A stretch of 24,498 nt of DNA, from positions 1-24,498 of the forward strand of contig USAD01000005.1 in assembly GCA_900552415.1 (NCBI GenBank), given 5' to 3'. The DNA is from an uncultured Parabacteroides sp. (GTDB lineage: Bacteria > Bacteroidota > Bacteroidia > Bacteroidales > Tannerellaceae). A program made the translations under genes and the position numbers. A model generated the notes under the pieces. That model searched no databases and was not told the origin of the DNA. It saw only the letters and a list, made by a program, of their open reading frames with translations. Shown here in pieces: positions 15,496 to 24,428 of the stretch (within the stretch, counting starts at the first letter, position 1; each line of letters begins with the position of its first letter).

Positions 15496-16983
15496 ATGAG
15501 AAGAGTCTTTTTATTTATGGTTGGCCTTTGGGGATGCCTGTTGGAGCTTCTGGCGGAGAATGGGGATGAGGTTGTCACCCGGTTGACGTTGACTGACGCA
15601 ATCCACTTGGCGCAAGTGCGATCGGTCGACGCGGTTGTTGCCTTGAACGAGTTGAAAACAGCCTATTGGGAATATCGTACCCATAAGGCGGAGCAGTTGC
15701 CGGAGGTGATTTTTACCGGGACGATCCCTTCCTATTCCAATCAATACTCCAAATATCAGCAATCGGATGGAACCTATACTTATGTACAGAATAATGTATT
15801 GGGTATGAATGGCGAGATCTCGATCGAGCAGAATATCGCCCTGACGGGAGGTAAGATCTCCCTGAACAGCTCTTTGGATTATACGCGGCAATTGGGAAAA
15901 GGCGCTTACAACGAGTTCATGAGCGTGCCGGTCGGATTGACCTTGACGCAACCTATTTTCGGCGTGAACGACCAGAAATGGAAACGCCGCATCGAGCCGG
16001 TCCGTTACGAGGAGGCCAAGGCCGCCTATCTGGAGAGTGTCGAGACCGTTACGGTCACGACGATTACCCATTATTTCAATCTGCTCTTGGCTAAAGAGAA
16101 TTTGGATATTTGCCAACAAAACCTGACGAACGCGGACAAGCTGTATGAGATCGCTGTCGCCAAGCGGAAGATTGGTCAGATCTCAGCGATAGAGTTGAAG
16201 CGGTTGAAGCAATCGGCCCTGGAGGCCAAGGCGAACGTGACCAGTGCCCGATCGAACCTGAACGCGATGATGTTCCAGCTGCGCTCGTTCTTGGGCTTGA
16301 GCGAGCAGGAGGTGATCGATCCGGTCTTGCCGGAGGGCGTTCCCGATCTTCGCCTGGATTATCAACAGGTTTTGAACAGGGCTGTTGAAAATAATTCCTT
16401 CGCCAAGAATATCCGTCGCCGCCAATTGGAGGCCGATTATGAGGTGGCGACAGCCAAAGGGAATCAGCGTAGCATCAGTCTTTTTGCCTCAGTCGGTTAT
16501 ACGGGAAAGGACAATGTTTTTCATGGTGCCTATAATCCTTTGAGAAACAATCAGGTGGTTGAGGTTGGCTTCTCGATTCCGCTTCTGGATTGGGGCAAGC
16601 GGAAAGGGCAGGTGAAGGTGGCGGAATCGAACCGTGAGGTGGTGCGCTCTAAGATCCGGCAGGAACAGATGGATTTCAACCAGGATATCTTCCTGCTTGT
16701 TGAAAACTTCAACAACCAGGCGGATCAGTTGGCAATTGCCGCCGAGGTGGATGAATTGGCGGAGGCCCGTTACCAGACGGCCATACAGACTTTCCTGGTA
16801 GGCAAGATAGACCTGCTCGACTTGAGTGACGCACAGAACGCCAAGGATAATGCCCGGCAGGATCATATTCTGGAGTTGTATAATTATTGGAAATACTATT
16901 ATAATATCCGTGGGGTCACATTGTACGATTTCGTGAATAATCGTACTTTAGACGCCGAATTCGAAACGATCATAAGACAATAA
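15496..16983 (+). CDS. TolC-family outer-membrane efflux protein
   Basis: Outer-membrane channel of the tripartite pump. Residues 1-20 (MRRVFLFMVGLWGCLLELLA) form a signal peptide. Two repeated coiled-coil halves follow, around TLTDAIHLAQVRSVDAVVALNELKTAYWEYR and, in the second half, DYQQVLNRAVENNSFAKNIRRRQLEADYEVATAKG. The motif GFSIPLLDWGKRKGQVKVAESN is a TolC/OEP hallmark. 495 aa from this start. I chose ATG 15496 because the sigma-54 promoter lies at 15454-15468, inside any longer reading frame. It is the first gene of unit 3 and is followed 2 nt later by the receiver gene. Confidence 0.93.
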   Translation: MRRVFLFMVGLWGCLLELLAENGDEVVTRLTLTDAIHLAQVRSVDAVVALNELKTAYWEYRTHKAEQLPEVIFTGTIPSYSNQYSKYQQSDGTYTYVQNNVLGMNGEISIEQNIALTGGKISLNSSLDYTRQLGKGAYNEFMSVPVGLTLTQPIFGVNDQKWKRRIEPVRYEEAKAAYLESVETVTVTTITHYFNLLLAKENLDICQQNLTNADKLYEIAVAKRKIGQISAIELKRLKQSALEAKANVTSARSNLNAMMFQLRSFLGLSEQEVIDPVLPEGVPDLRLDYQQVLNRAVENNSFAKNIRRRQLEADYEVATAKGNQRSISLFASVGYTGKDNVFHGAYNPLRNNQVVEVGFSIPLLDWGKRKGQVKVAESNREVVRSKIRQEQMDFNQDIFLLVENFNNQADQLAIAAEVDELAEARYQTAIQTFLVGKIDLLDLSDAQNAKDNARQDHILELYNYWKYYYNIRGVTLYDFVNNRTLDAEFETIIRQ

Positions 16984-16985
16984 GT

Positions 16986-17378
16986 ATGCCCGCTATTTTG
17001 ATTATTGATGATGATGCGGTTGTCCGCTCCTCTTTGACCTTCCTGTTGAAACGGGCCGGTTACCAACCATTGGCGGTTAAGGGACCGAAAGAGGCGATTC
17101 TGGCTATCCGGGAGAGTCGGCCCGATCTCGTGTTGATGGATATGAATTTCTCGTTGACCACGACGGGCGAGGAGGGAATCCTGCTCTTGCGGCAGGTTAA
17201 GCTCTTATGGCCCACGCTTCCGGTGATACTCATGACGGCTTGGGGCTCGATCGCCTTGGCTGTTCAGGGTATGCAGGCCGGCGCTTTCGATTTCATCACC
17301 AAGCCATGGAACAACCTGGTGCTCCTGAATACGCTCAAGAACTCTTTGGATCTTTCGGGAGCCAATGATGAGGAATGA
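16986..17378 (+). CDS. Response-regulator receiver domain, separate protein (N-terminal part of an NtrC-class regulator)
   Basis: 130-aa CheY-like receiver: acidic pocket D8-D9-D10, phospho-acceptor D52 (VLMDMN), T84 (LMTAWG) and K106 (FITKPW). It resembles receivers of NtrC-class regulators and should be phosphorylated by the kinase at 18356. It ends with TGA at 17376-17378. The AAA+ gene starts in the same frame after one further codon (AGT), so in relatives this is probably one fused protein and the TGA falls in the linker. The AGGA before the next ATG could allow reinitiation. Either a true split or a base error. Confidence 0.88.
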   Translation: MPAILIIDDDAVVRSSLTFLLKRAGYQPLAVKGPKEAILAIRESRPDLVLMDMNFSLTTTGEEGILLLRQVKLLWPTLPVILMTAWGSIALAVQGMQAGAFDFITKPWNNLVLLNTLKNSLDLSGANDEE

Positions 17379-17381
17379 AGT

Positions 17382-18356
17382 ATGACGGATGGGCCACGGA
17401 ATGATGGGTTTGGAAAGATTATCGGGCAAAGTGTCGCTTTAAGGCAGGTGCTTGATACCGTCATCCGTATCGCGCCAACGACAGCTTCCGTATTGATTAC
17501 GGGCGAGAGTGGAACGGGCAAGGAGCTGGTGGCGGAGGCGATCCATGAGCGGAGCAAGCGTTCGGCCGAGGCTTTTGTCAAGGTCAATTTGGGTGGCCTC
17601 TCCTCAACCCTGTTTGAGAGCGAGATGTTTGGCCATAAGAAAGGTGCCTTTACGGACGCCTATACCGACCGGGTCGGTCGTTTTGAGATGGCCAACAAAG
17701 GGACGATCTTTCTCGATGAGATCGGTGAGTTGGAGTTATCAAGTCAGGTGAAACTCTTGCGGGTGTTGCAAGATCAAACCTTCGAGGTGCTGGGCGACAG
17801 CCGGCCGAGGAAGGTGGATATCCGGGTGGTAAGCGCGACGAATCGTGACCTGGCCGAGATGGTAAAAGAACACGCATTCCGCGAGGATCTTTTCTATCGG
17901 ATCAATTTGATCTCGATTCATTTGCCGGCCCTCCGTGAGCGGGTAGATGATATTCCCTTGCTGGTTCGTCATTTCGCCGATCGTCTTGCCGAGACAAATG
18001 GCTTGCCGAGAGTGGAGTTCTCGGGCGAGGCGATGTCCTTCTTATGTGGGTTGCCTTTCCCTGGAAATATTCGTGAGCTGAAGAATCTGGTGGAACGGAC
18101 ACTCCTGGTGTCGGGAAAGAACAGGATTGAGGCCTCTGATTTTGAAAGTTATGGAATGGCTATCTCTCAAAGACCGGTCGGGAACAATCCGGTCACGCTT
18201 GAGGAACTGGAGCGGCAGACGATCTCCCGTGCCTTGGAACGGCATGGCGGAAATCTTTCCAAGACGGCGCAAGAACTGGGAATCAGCCGGGCGGCGCTTT
18301 ACCGCCGGTTGGATAAGTATGGGATCGCCTACGATATAAACAGGAGGGATGCGTGA
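17382..18356 (+). CDS. Sigma-54-interacting AAA+ activator with Fis-type HTH (NtrC-class, receiver-less)
   Basis: 324-aa enhancer-binding ATPase that remodels RNA polymerase-sigma-54. Walker A is GESGTGKE (41-48). The sigma-54 contact loop reads GAFTDA (88-93) instead of GAFTGA, a variant I know from Bacteroidota members. Walker B is TIFLDEIGE (D112-E113). Arginine-finger region FREDLFYRIN (167-176); sensor II region PGNIRELKNLVER (227-239). The C-terminal Fis-like HTH is at about 280-312 (ISRALERHGGNLSKTAQELGISRAALYRRL). Likely binds the TGTCCG palindromes at 4503, 8437 and 15375. Its stop overlaps the kinase ATG by one base. It shares frame with the receiver upstream, separated by a TGA. 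Confidence 0.92.
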   Translation: MTDGPRNDGFGKIIGQSVALRQVLDTVIRIAPTTASVLITGESGTGKELVAEAIHERSKRSAEAFVKVNLGGLSSTLFESEMFGHKKGAFTDAYTDRVGRFEMANKGTIFLDEIGELELSSQVKLLRVLQDQTFEVLGDSRPRKVDIRVVSATNRDLAEMVKEHAFREDLFYRINLISIHLPALRERVDDIPLLVRHFADRLAETNGLPRVEFSGEAMSFLCGLPFPGNIRELKNLVERTLLVSGKNRIEASDFESYGMAISQRPVGNNPVTLEELERQTISRALERHGGNLSKTAQELGISRAALYRRLDKYGIAYDINRRDA

Positions 18357-19657
18357 TGGGACTCCGGCATCTCTTCTTGTTCCTGGTCCTGTTTGTTCTG
18401 GCGCTTAATGGCGCGTTCCTTTACCTTATTATATATGGGATCACCACGCCCCGGGTGATTCTGGTGGAGGGCTTGATCCTGTTAACCTTCTTTTTCCTGT
18501 TCTATTTTTATCGACGGACGATCCGACCGCTCGACGCGATCGGTAACGGTATGGATTTGCTGAAGGAGCAGGATTTCAGTTCCCGGTTGAAGAAGACAGG
18601 GCAAAAAGAGACTGACCGTATCGTTGACCTGTTCAATAAGATCATGATCCAGTTGAAAAACGAGCGGTTGCGTTCGGAGGAACGGAATCATTTCCTGGAG
18701 TTGTTGATCCAGGCATCTCCAATGGGCGTGATCATTATGGACTTGGATGAGAGGATACTTTCATTGAATCCGGCGGTTTCCCGTTTCCTGAATGGTCATG
18801 ATAAAGCAGAACTGATTGGACGTAAGCTGGCGGCTTGCGATGAGCCTTTGTTGGAGGGATTACTTCATATTCCGTTAGAGAATTCGGAAACGATCCGTAT
18901 GAGTGATGCCCGGATCTACAAATGTACCGCTTCCTATTTTATGGACCGTGGTTTTCAACGGCGTTTCTTCCTGATCGAGGAGCTGACTCGTGAGATGTTT
19001 AAGGTCGAACGTAAAGCCTATGAGAAGGTGATCCGTATGATCTCGCACGAGGTCAATAATACGACGGCAGGCATTACCTCGACGCTCGATACCTTGCAAT
19101 CGGCTTTTGACGACGAATGCGAGGAGAATCAGGATATCCGTGAGGCTTTGCGGGTTACGATTGACCGTTGTTATGGCATGAGTCGTTTCATTACTAATTT
19201 TGCGGATGTGGTTCGGTTGCCGGAACCTATGTTGCGTCCGGTTTCACTTAATAACTGTGTTCTTTCTTGTGAGCGGCTGATGGAGACGATATGCGTTGAG
19301 CGTCGGATTGAGGTTCGGATGGATCTGGCAGATGATTTGCCACCGGTTCCGTTGGATACGCCTTTGTTCGAGCAAGCCTTGTTGAACATCATCAAGAATG
19401 CGGTAGAGGCGATAGGTGAGAAAGGTATTATCTTTATCCGTACGCAAGATAATCCTGTACGCCTGGAGGTTGCCGATACGGGCAAGGGAATCAGTAAGGA
19501 GGTGGAGGGAAAGCTGTTCAGCCCCTTCTTCTCCACTAAGCCCAACGGACAAGGTATCGGCCTGATGTTGATCCGTGAGATCTTGCAAAAACACCATTGT
19601 TATTTCTCCCTAACTACAGGAAAAGATGGATTGACGAGGTTTTTGATTCGTTTTTAA
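18356..19657 (+). CDS. Membrane sensor histidine kinase (HAMP-PAS-HATPase), partner of the NtrC-class regulator
   Basis: 433 aa. Two membrane helices (about 5-27 and 33-52) with only a 5-residue loop between them, so no periplasmic sensor domain. HAMP-like linker at about 53-105; PAS domain at about 112-210 (MGVIIMDLDERILSLNPAVSRFL). Phospho-acceptor H231 in MISHEVNNTTAGI. N-box LLNIIKNAVEA (N344, N348), G1 DTGKG (374-378), G2 GQGIGL (398-403). I start at ATG 18356, which overlaps the regulator stop by one base (TGATG) and follows AGGAGGG; the GTG at 18353 is less likely. Last gene of unit 3, and it should phosphorylate D52 of the receiver. Confidence 0.92.
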   Translation: MGLRHLFLFLVLFVLALNGAFLYLIIYGITTPRVILVEGLILLTFFFLFYFYRRTIRPLDAIGNGMDLLKEQDFSSRLKKTGQKETDRIVDLFNKIMIQLKNERLRSEERNHFLELLIQASPMGVIIMDLDERILSLNPAVSRFLNGHDKAELIGRKLAACDEPLLEGLLHIPLENSETIRMSDARIYKCTASYFMDRGFQRRFFLIEELTREMFKVERKAYEKVIRMISHEVNNTTAGITSTLDTLQSAFDDECEENQDIREALRVTIDRCYGMSRFITNFADVVRLPEPMLRPVSLNNCVLSCERLMETICVERRIEVRMDLADDLPPVPLDTPLFEQALLNIIKNAVEAIGEKGIIFIRTQDNPVRLEVADTGKGISKEVEGKLFSPFFSTKPNGQGIGLMLIREILQKHHCYFSLTTGKDGLTRFLIRF

Positions 19658-19675
19658 TCGTTTGATTGGAAAAGA

Positions 19676-19708
19676 AAAAGTCCTGAACCAAGACGATCCA
19701 GGACTTTT
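19676..19708. terminator. Bidirectional terminator between the kinase and the metallopeptidase
   Basis: AAAAGTCCTG (19676-19685) and CAGGACTTTT (19699-19708) form a perfect 10-bp inverted repeat with a 13-nt loop. T runs lie on both strands, which suits the convergent genes on either side. Confidence 0.75.
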
Positions 19709-19741
19709 GAAATATTATTCTATAAATTATTCCCTTAAGTT

Positions 19742-20422
19742 TTACTCATCTCTCCGTCCACCAAGGAAGATCATGATGTAATAGAGCAGTGAGGCCAAAG
19801 AACCAAGAGCCGCGACGACGTAAGTGTAAGCGGCTGCTCGGAGAGCATCTTCCGCCTTGTCATGCGTATTGACGTTTGTGATGCCCGCACGGCTCAACCA
19901 GACTAACGCACGTTGGCTGGCATTGATCTCAACCGGCAACGTGATAAAGCTGAACAATGTGGTCGAAGCGAACAGGATAATACCGAACAGCATCAACTGC
20001 GGGAAGGTATGCAGAAGCAACATGCCGGCCAGCAGGACCCATGTCATGATGTTGGATGCGAAGCTGACTACGGGAACCAAGGCCGAGCGCATCTTCAGGG
20101 GCGCATAGGCGGTCGCGTGCTGTACGGCGTGTCCGCACTCGTGAGCGGCAACGGCGGCAGCTGCGATACTGTTGCTGTAATAAACGGATTCACTCAGGTT
20201 GACGGTTTGGTTAGCCGGGTTGTAATGGTCGGTCAGGTGGCCGGGAGTCGAGATCACCTTTACGTCGTAGATACCATTGTCATGGAGCATCTTTTCCGCG
20301 ACATCCTTTCCTGTCATACCGTTGGGCATGGGGATTTGCGAATACTTCTCAAACTTGTTTTGTAGTCGGGATGAGACTAACCAACTTAATAAGGCAAAAC
20401 CAATAAAAATAATCCAATACAT
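19742..20422 (-). CDS. Membrane zinc metallopeptidase (YugP-like)
   Basis: 226 aa. N-terminal membrane helix (about 1-17), a soluble part with the zinc motif H94-E-C-G-H98, and further hydrophobic helices at about 113-138, 142-162 and 200-220. E166 in LPVEINASQRAL is a likely third ligand. This fits the small membrane-embedded neutral zinc metallopeptidase family (PF04298 by recognition), whose physiological substrate is poorly known. Length is normal. Separated from purA by a hairpin, so probably its own transcript; TATATTCG upstream on the minus strand is a 7/8 match to the -7 box. Confidence 0.88.
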   Translation of the reverse strand: MYWIIFIGFALLSWLVSSRLQNKFEKYSQIPMPNGMTGKDVAEKMLHDNGIYDVKVISTPGHLTDHYNPANQTVNLSESVYYSNSIAAAAVAAHECGHAVQHATAYAPLKMRSALVPVVSFASNIMTWVLLAGMLLLHTFPQLMLFGIILFASTTLFSFITLPVEINASQRALVWLSRAGITNVNTHDKAEDALRAAAYTYVVAALGSLASLLYYIMIFLGGRRDE

Positions 20423-20490
20423 ACTTTTCTTTCTCTTTTAAATTAAATGTCTATTCGCGAATATATAAACAAAAAACTTGCCAAAACAAG

Positions 20491-20533
20491 AATGGCAGAA
20501 GAAACTGTTTATATAACAGTCACTTCTGCCATT
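20491..20533 (-). terminator. Hairpin terminator downstream of purA
   Basis: AATGGCAGAAG (20491-20501) and CTTCTGCCATT (20523-20533) pair perfectly, with inner pairing ACTGTT/AACAGT. On the minus strand a T-rich stretch follows (attcttgtttt). It begins 47 bases after the purA stop. Confidence 0.7.
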
Positions 20534-20579
20534 TTGCTATTTCAGATCCGACTTTTCGCCAGTCGGGAATGTCTTTCGT

Positions 20580-21851
20580 TTATTCTTCCGTATAACGAAC
20601 GATCGTCTGCTCGCGGTCCGGACCAACCGATACGATCTTTACCGGAACGCCCAGCTCCTCCTCGAGGAATGACAGGTAAGCGTTGTATTCTTCCGGGAAT
20701 TCATCCTCGCTCTTTACCTTTGTCATGTCGGTCTTCCAACCCGGCAACTCAACATAGATCGGCTCTACGTTATCGTTGATCTCGAATGGGAACTCGGAAG
20801 TCTCAACACCGTCGATCTTGTAAGCGACACAAGCCTTGATCGTGTCGAACGTATCCAGTACATCGCTCTTCATCATGATCAATTGCGTGACACCGTTGAT
20901 CATTACGGCGTATTTCAGGGCAACCAGGTCGATCCAGCCACAACGGCGCTTGCGGCCAGTGACCGCGCCGAACTCATGGCCAAGCTCGCCAATCTTGTCA
21001 CCAATCTCGTCGTGCAACTCTGTTGGGAATGGACCGCTGCCGACACGGGTACAATAAGCTTTGAAGATACCATAAACTTCACCGATGCGGCGTGGAGCGA
21101 CACCCAGACCAGTGCAGCAGCCTGCGCAGATCGTATTAGATGAGGTCACGAACGGATAAGAACCGAAGTCGATATCCAACATCGTGCCTTGAGCGCCCTC
21201 TGCCAAAATGCTCTTGCCCTCGTTCAGGAAGCCGTTTACGACATGCTCGCTGTCGATCAGCTTGAACTGTTTCAGGTAATTCAAGGCATCCAGCCATTGA
21301 GCCTCCAGTTCCGTGATATCGTATTGATAGTTTAATGAACGTAGGATTGCCTCATGTTTCGCTTTCGCTGCGGCATATTTCTCCTCGAAGTTGTGCAACA
21401 GGTCGCCTACACGCACACCGTTACGGCTGATCTTGTCCGTATAGGTCGGGCCGATACCCTTTCCGGTCGTACCGATTTTGCCCGCGCCTTTAGCGGCCTC
21501 GTAAGCGGCATCCAGAATGCGGTGTGTCGGAAGGATCAGGTGAGCCTTTTTGGAGATATAGAGTTGTTTGGTGATGTCGTGGCCACTGGCAGCCAAGGCC
21601 TCAGCTTCCTGTTTGAACAAGAGCGGATCCAAGACTACGCCATTTCCGATCACGTTGATCTTTCCACCCTGGAAAATTCCGGAGGGAATTGAACGCAATA
21701 CATATTTTTCACCATTGAACTCTAAGGTATGCCCCGCGTTAGGGCCGCCCTGGAAACGTGCGACAACATCGTAATTAGGCGTAAGGACATCGACTACCTT
21801 GCCTTTGCCCTCGTCACCCCATTGCAATCCTAACAATACATCTACTTTCAT
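20580..21851 (-). CDS. purA: Adenylosuccinate synthetase
   Basis: Joins IMP and aspartate using GTP to give adenylosuccinate, the first committed step to AMP. Visible: the GTP/IMP P-loop GLQWGDEGKGK (8-18), the FQGGPNAGHT block, IGTTGKGIGPTYTDKISR, ILAEGAQGTMLDIDFGSYPFVTSSNT, TGRKRRCGWIDLVALKYAVMINGVT, and the C-terminal KIVSVGPDREQTI. 423 aa, usual length. The start ATG lies 62 bases downstream of a good -7 box. Confidence 0.97.
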   Translation of the reverse strand: MKVDVLLGLQWGDEGKGKVVDVLTPNYDVVARFQGGPNAGHTLEFNGEKYVLRSIPSGIFQGGKINVIGNGVVLDPLLFKQEAEALAASGHDITKQLYISKKAHLILPTHRILDAAYEAAKGAGKIGTTGKGIGPTYTDKISRNGVRVGDLLHNFEEKYAAAKAKHEAILRSLNYQYDITELEAQWLDALNYLKQFKLIDSEHVVNGFLNEGKSILAEGAQGTMLDIDFGSYPFVTSSNTICAGCCTGLGVAPRRIGEVYGIFKAYCTRVGSGPFPTELHDEIGDKIGELGHEFGAVTGRKRRCGWIDLVALKYAVMINGVTQLIMMKSDVLDTFDTIKACVAYKIDGVETSEFPFEINDNVEPIYVELPGWKTDMTKVKSEDEFPEEYNAYLSFLEEELGVPVKIVSVGPDREQTIVRYTEE

Positions 21852-21912
21852 GTTATTATCTAATAGCTGTTAATATTTATCCTCTTTTGCCACCCCAAAA
21901 AAGGGAAGCTCA

Positions 21913-21920
21913 CAAAGTTA
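21913..21920 (-). promoter_or_regulatory. Bacteroidota-type -7 element upstream of purA
   Basis: TAACTTTG on the minus strand matches TAnnTTTG exactly, with an inferred leader of about 54 nt. A clear -33 TTTG partner was not seen. Confidence 0.4.
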
Positions 21921-21944
21921 GCGCGTTTATTTGAATAATGGCGC

Positions 21945-22616
21945 CTATTCCATGGAATAATCGAACTCGAATTTCAACGCGTCGTAGATTTCTCTCGACG
22001 AGGGCTCATTGGAGTCCTTATAGGATGACAAGCTTTCCAAGATATGGTTCGCTACTTCCGGACGACCTTGTCCGGCGCTTCTCAACGCGAAGAGGGCGGC
22101 TTGTCGTTCATATATTGTTCCCGAGTCGAAAGTTGTTTTAGCCAATGCCAGCCATGGCTCAAGCCATTCAATCGTGATCATCCCGGCCTTGCGGCACCAA
22201 TGTCCCAACATGATCAGACCTGTTTGCCTGATGTAAGTTCCCTTTGTTGGATGAGTCAGGCACCATCCCAGGATAGCTTCCTCGTTAGGAAGATAACGTA
22301 ACAGGTTGAATGCCATTTGTTCGCTGATCTCCGGGTAGGGGATCTCAGTGATCCATCTGGTAACGGTCGACTCTTCCATAGAATCGTGTGGATAGAGCAG
22401 GGTCGCCAGGATCTTCAGTTCGCGCGTATCCTCTTGCCACATCATTTCGGCCAGTTCGGCATTCGGCTCATATTCCTTGGCGATGAGGCGTAGCTCTGGG
22501 ATCGGCACTCCGAAGTTCAACTTATAGACATTCCCTTTCTCACGCATGCTGGCCGAGATCGTGCCATTCATGGCCAACCGCAGGCGTTTACGTATATTTT
22601 GTAATCGCTCGTCCAT
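21945..22616 (-). CDS. DNA alkylation repair (AlkD-like) HEAT-repeat protein
   Basis: 223-aa all-helical protein with HEAT-like repeats. The blocks LNFGVPIPELRLIAKEY, AEMMWQEDTRELKILATLLYP, EQMAFNLLRYLP and WLTHP-like plus RQTGLIMLGH resemble the short AlkD-type family (PF08713 by recognition), whose characterised members excise alkylated bases. Whether this short Bacteroidales branch has glycosylase activity is not shown. It starts 12 bp after the peptidase stop (22629), so the two are probably co-transcribed. Confidence 0.75.
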   Translation of the reverse strand: MDERLQNIRKRLRLAMNGTISASMREKGNVYKLNFGVPIPELRLIAKEYEPNAELAEMMWQEDTRELKILATLLYPHDSMEESTVTRWITEIPYPEISEQMAFNLLRYLPNEEAILGWCLTHPTKGTYIRQTGLIMLGHWCRKAGMITIEWLEPWLALAKTTFDSGTIYERQAALFALRSAGQGRPEVANHILESLSSYKDSNEPSSREIYDALKFEFDYSME

Positions 22617-22628
22617 CTTTAGTGCGGT

Positions 22629-24428
22629 TTAGTCGTTATAGCTGTTCAGGTATGAATAATCCCGGCTGTAGCGGAGCATCTGGGCCGCATAACCCTCCGT
22701 GTAATCCAGTGTTACGTCGGTTACCTCGCCTTGGGTGTTCTTTTCCAATCGCATGACGGGATTGACAAATCCTTTATAAGGGGCCAGGTTGAGTTTCTTG
22801 TAGCGTTCCAGGATTTCCTCATGTAACCGGGGATCAATCTTGACGCCATAGTTCTCTACCAACTGCTTGGCGGCCTGGAAGTCGCCCTCGCTCTTGATGC
22901 GCTGGATCTCTGCCAATAGTTGGGCAAACAGTTCACGCAGGCGGCGGTAATCGTTGATTACCACGTAACTCTTGCCTTCCCGGCGGACAATCTCAACCAC
23001 TTTGTCTCTTTGTCCATGCTCGTAAGTCCAACGGGCAATCAGTTGACGGTTACGCATATGCGCCTCCTCGACATCTTTGCCTTTGGCGATGCGGACCAGC
23101 TGGGTCATCAGGCCGTTCATCATATATTTATAGTATTCCGCCTTGTAAGCCTTCTGGTCTGGGACTAGGCCCAGTTCCACCATTTTGGGATCAGCCAGGT
23201 AATAAAGCCCGAACAGGTCGGCACGTGCTTCCTCAATAGTGGAGCTGTAGGCTTTCAACGCGTCGGGATCCGTTCCGGGCAGGAGCTTGCCTGAACCGTG
23301 TCCAAGGCACTCGTGCAGGTCGGTATGCAAGTTGTCTGTAATGAAGCCATATCGTTTGATCAGCTGGCGTTCCTCATCGCTCCAGACGAACTCCTCCTTG
23401 AAGCCATTACCCTGGGCGGCTTTGTCATATGCCTCGGTGATGTTCTCGATCGTAACCGATTTGGAACCATGATCCCGCCGGATCCAGTCCGCGTTCGGCA
23501 GGTTGATGCCGATTGGTGTTGACGGATAGCAGTCGCCACCCAACATGGTCACCGTAATGACTTTAGCGCTTACGCCTTTAACCTGTTCTTTCTTGAAACG
23601 GGGATCGACTGGCGAGTGGTCCTCAAACCATTGCGCGTTGTCGCTGATGGTCTTGGTCCGCTTGGTCGCCTCCTTGTTGATAAAGTTGACAGTTGATTCC
23701 CAACTGGCTTTTCGTCCCAGTGGGTCGCCATAGGTCTCGATGAATCCGTTCACGAAGTCTACCTCCGAGGCGGTATCCTCTACCCAAAGGATGGAGTAGG
23801 CATCGAATGTACGAAGATCACCTGTCCGATAGTAATCGATCAGAGTTTCGATCGTCTCTTTTTGGGCCTTGTTCTCGGCGAATGGGATCGCCTTTTCCAG
23901 CTCAGCGACAATCGCTTCGATCGCGGGGCTATAGAGGCCGCCTACTTTCCATACCTTCTCCTGGATCTGGCCGTTTTCCTTGACAAGCCGGCTGTTCAGC
24001 CCGTAGGAGATGGGTGTCATGTCAGTCGGGTCATTCTTTTGGCTGGCATAGAAATCCTCCACCTCTTTTTGTGTCAGTCTTTCGCCGTAATAGTTGTTGG
24101 CTGATGCCTGGATCAGGTCCTGATCGCCACTTTGTGTCGTCCGTTTGGGTAAGACGGTCGGATCAAGAATCACTTGGCAGATCTCTTCCGTAAAGGCCTT
24201 AATGGATTGTCCGGGGCGGACAGGCACTAAGGCCGGATCCAATTGGCTGATCGCTTTCTTTAAGAATTCGGCGGAGAAGCCGGACAGACGGACCAGGGAC
24301 AGAGAGAATAAGTTCTTTATCCGAACAATTTCATATAGCAAAAAGCGAACAGGCTGGTTACCATTGCGGTAATCAGCTTTTCTGCTATATAGCGAGGAAA
24401 AGACCAGTTCTGGGATCGGATCATGCAT
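22629..24428 (-). CDS. Dipeptidyl peptidase III (M49), N-terminus replaced or truncated
   Basis: Zinc exopeptidase that releases N-terminal dipeptides. Visible: the zinc motif H372-E-C-L-G-H377 in the HECLGHGSG form of Bacteroides enzymes, the second motif E399-E400-ARAD, YGLNSRLVKENGQIQEKVWKVGGLY, and GSKSVTIENITEAYDKAAQGNGF. From GFSAEFLKKAISQLDPALV (residue 50 on) the sequence is family-like to the end. Residues 1-49 are not, and the block expected before them (around the conserved WFSNGIHHHY) is absent in all three minus frames up to the window edge. About 125 residues of a normal protein of about 675 aa, including the signal peptide, seem lost. The start at 24428 is only the first ATG of the frame. 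Confidence 0.8.
   Translation of the reverse strand: MHDPIPELVFSSLYSRKADYRNGNQPVRFLLYEIVRIKNLFSLSLVRLSGFSAEFLKKAISQLDPALVPVRPGQSIKAFTEEICQVILDPTVLPKRTTQSGDQDLIQASANNYYGERLTQKEVEDFYASQKNDPTDMTPISYGLNSRLVKENGQIQEKVWKVGGLYSPAIEAIVAELEKAIPFAENKAQKETIETLIDYYRTGDLRTFDAYSILWVEDTASEVDFVNGFIETYGDPLGRKASWESTVNFINKEATKRTKTISDNAQWFEDHSPVDPRFKKEQVKGVSAKVITVTMLGGDCYPSTPIGINLPNADWIRRDHGSKSVTIENITEAYDKAAQGNGFKEEFVWSDEERQLIKRYGFITDNLHTDLHECLGHGSGKLLPGTDPDALKAYSSTIEEARADLFGLYYLADPKMVELGLVPDQKAYKAEYYKYMMNGLMTQLVRIAKGKDVEEAHMRNRQLIARWTYEHGQRDKVVEIVRREGKSYVVINDYRRLRELFAQLLAEIQRIKSEGDFQAAKQLVENYGVKIDPRLHEEILERYKKLNLAPYKGFVNPVMRLEKNTQGEVTDVTLDYTEGYAAQMLRYSRDYSYLNSYND

Noticed and set aside
17376..17381. UGA decoded as an amino acid (recoding) in the regulator
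   Set aside because: It sits in a linker, no selenocysteine-like hairpin was recognised, other genes in the window use TGA as a normal stop, and an ATG follows at once.
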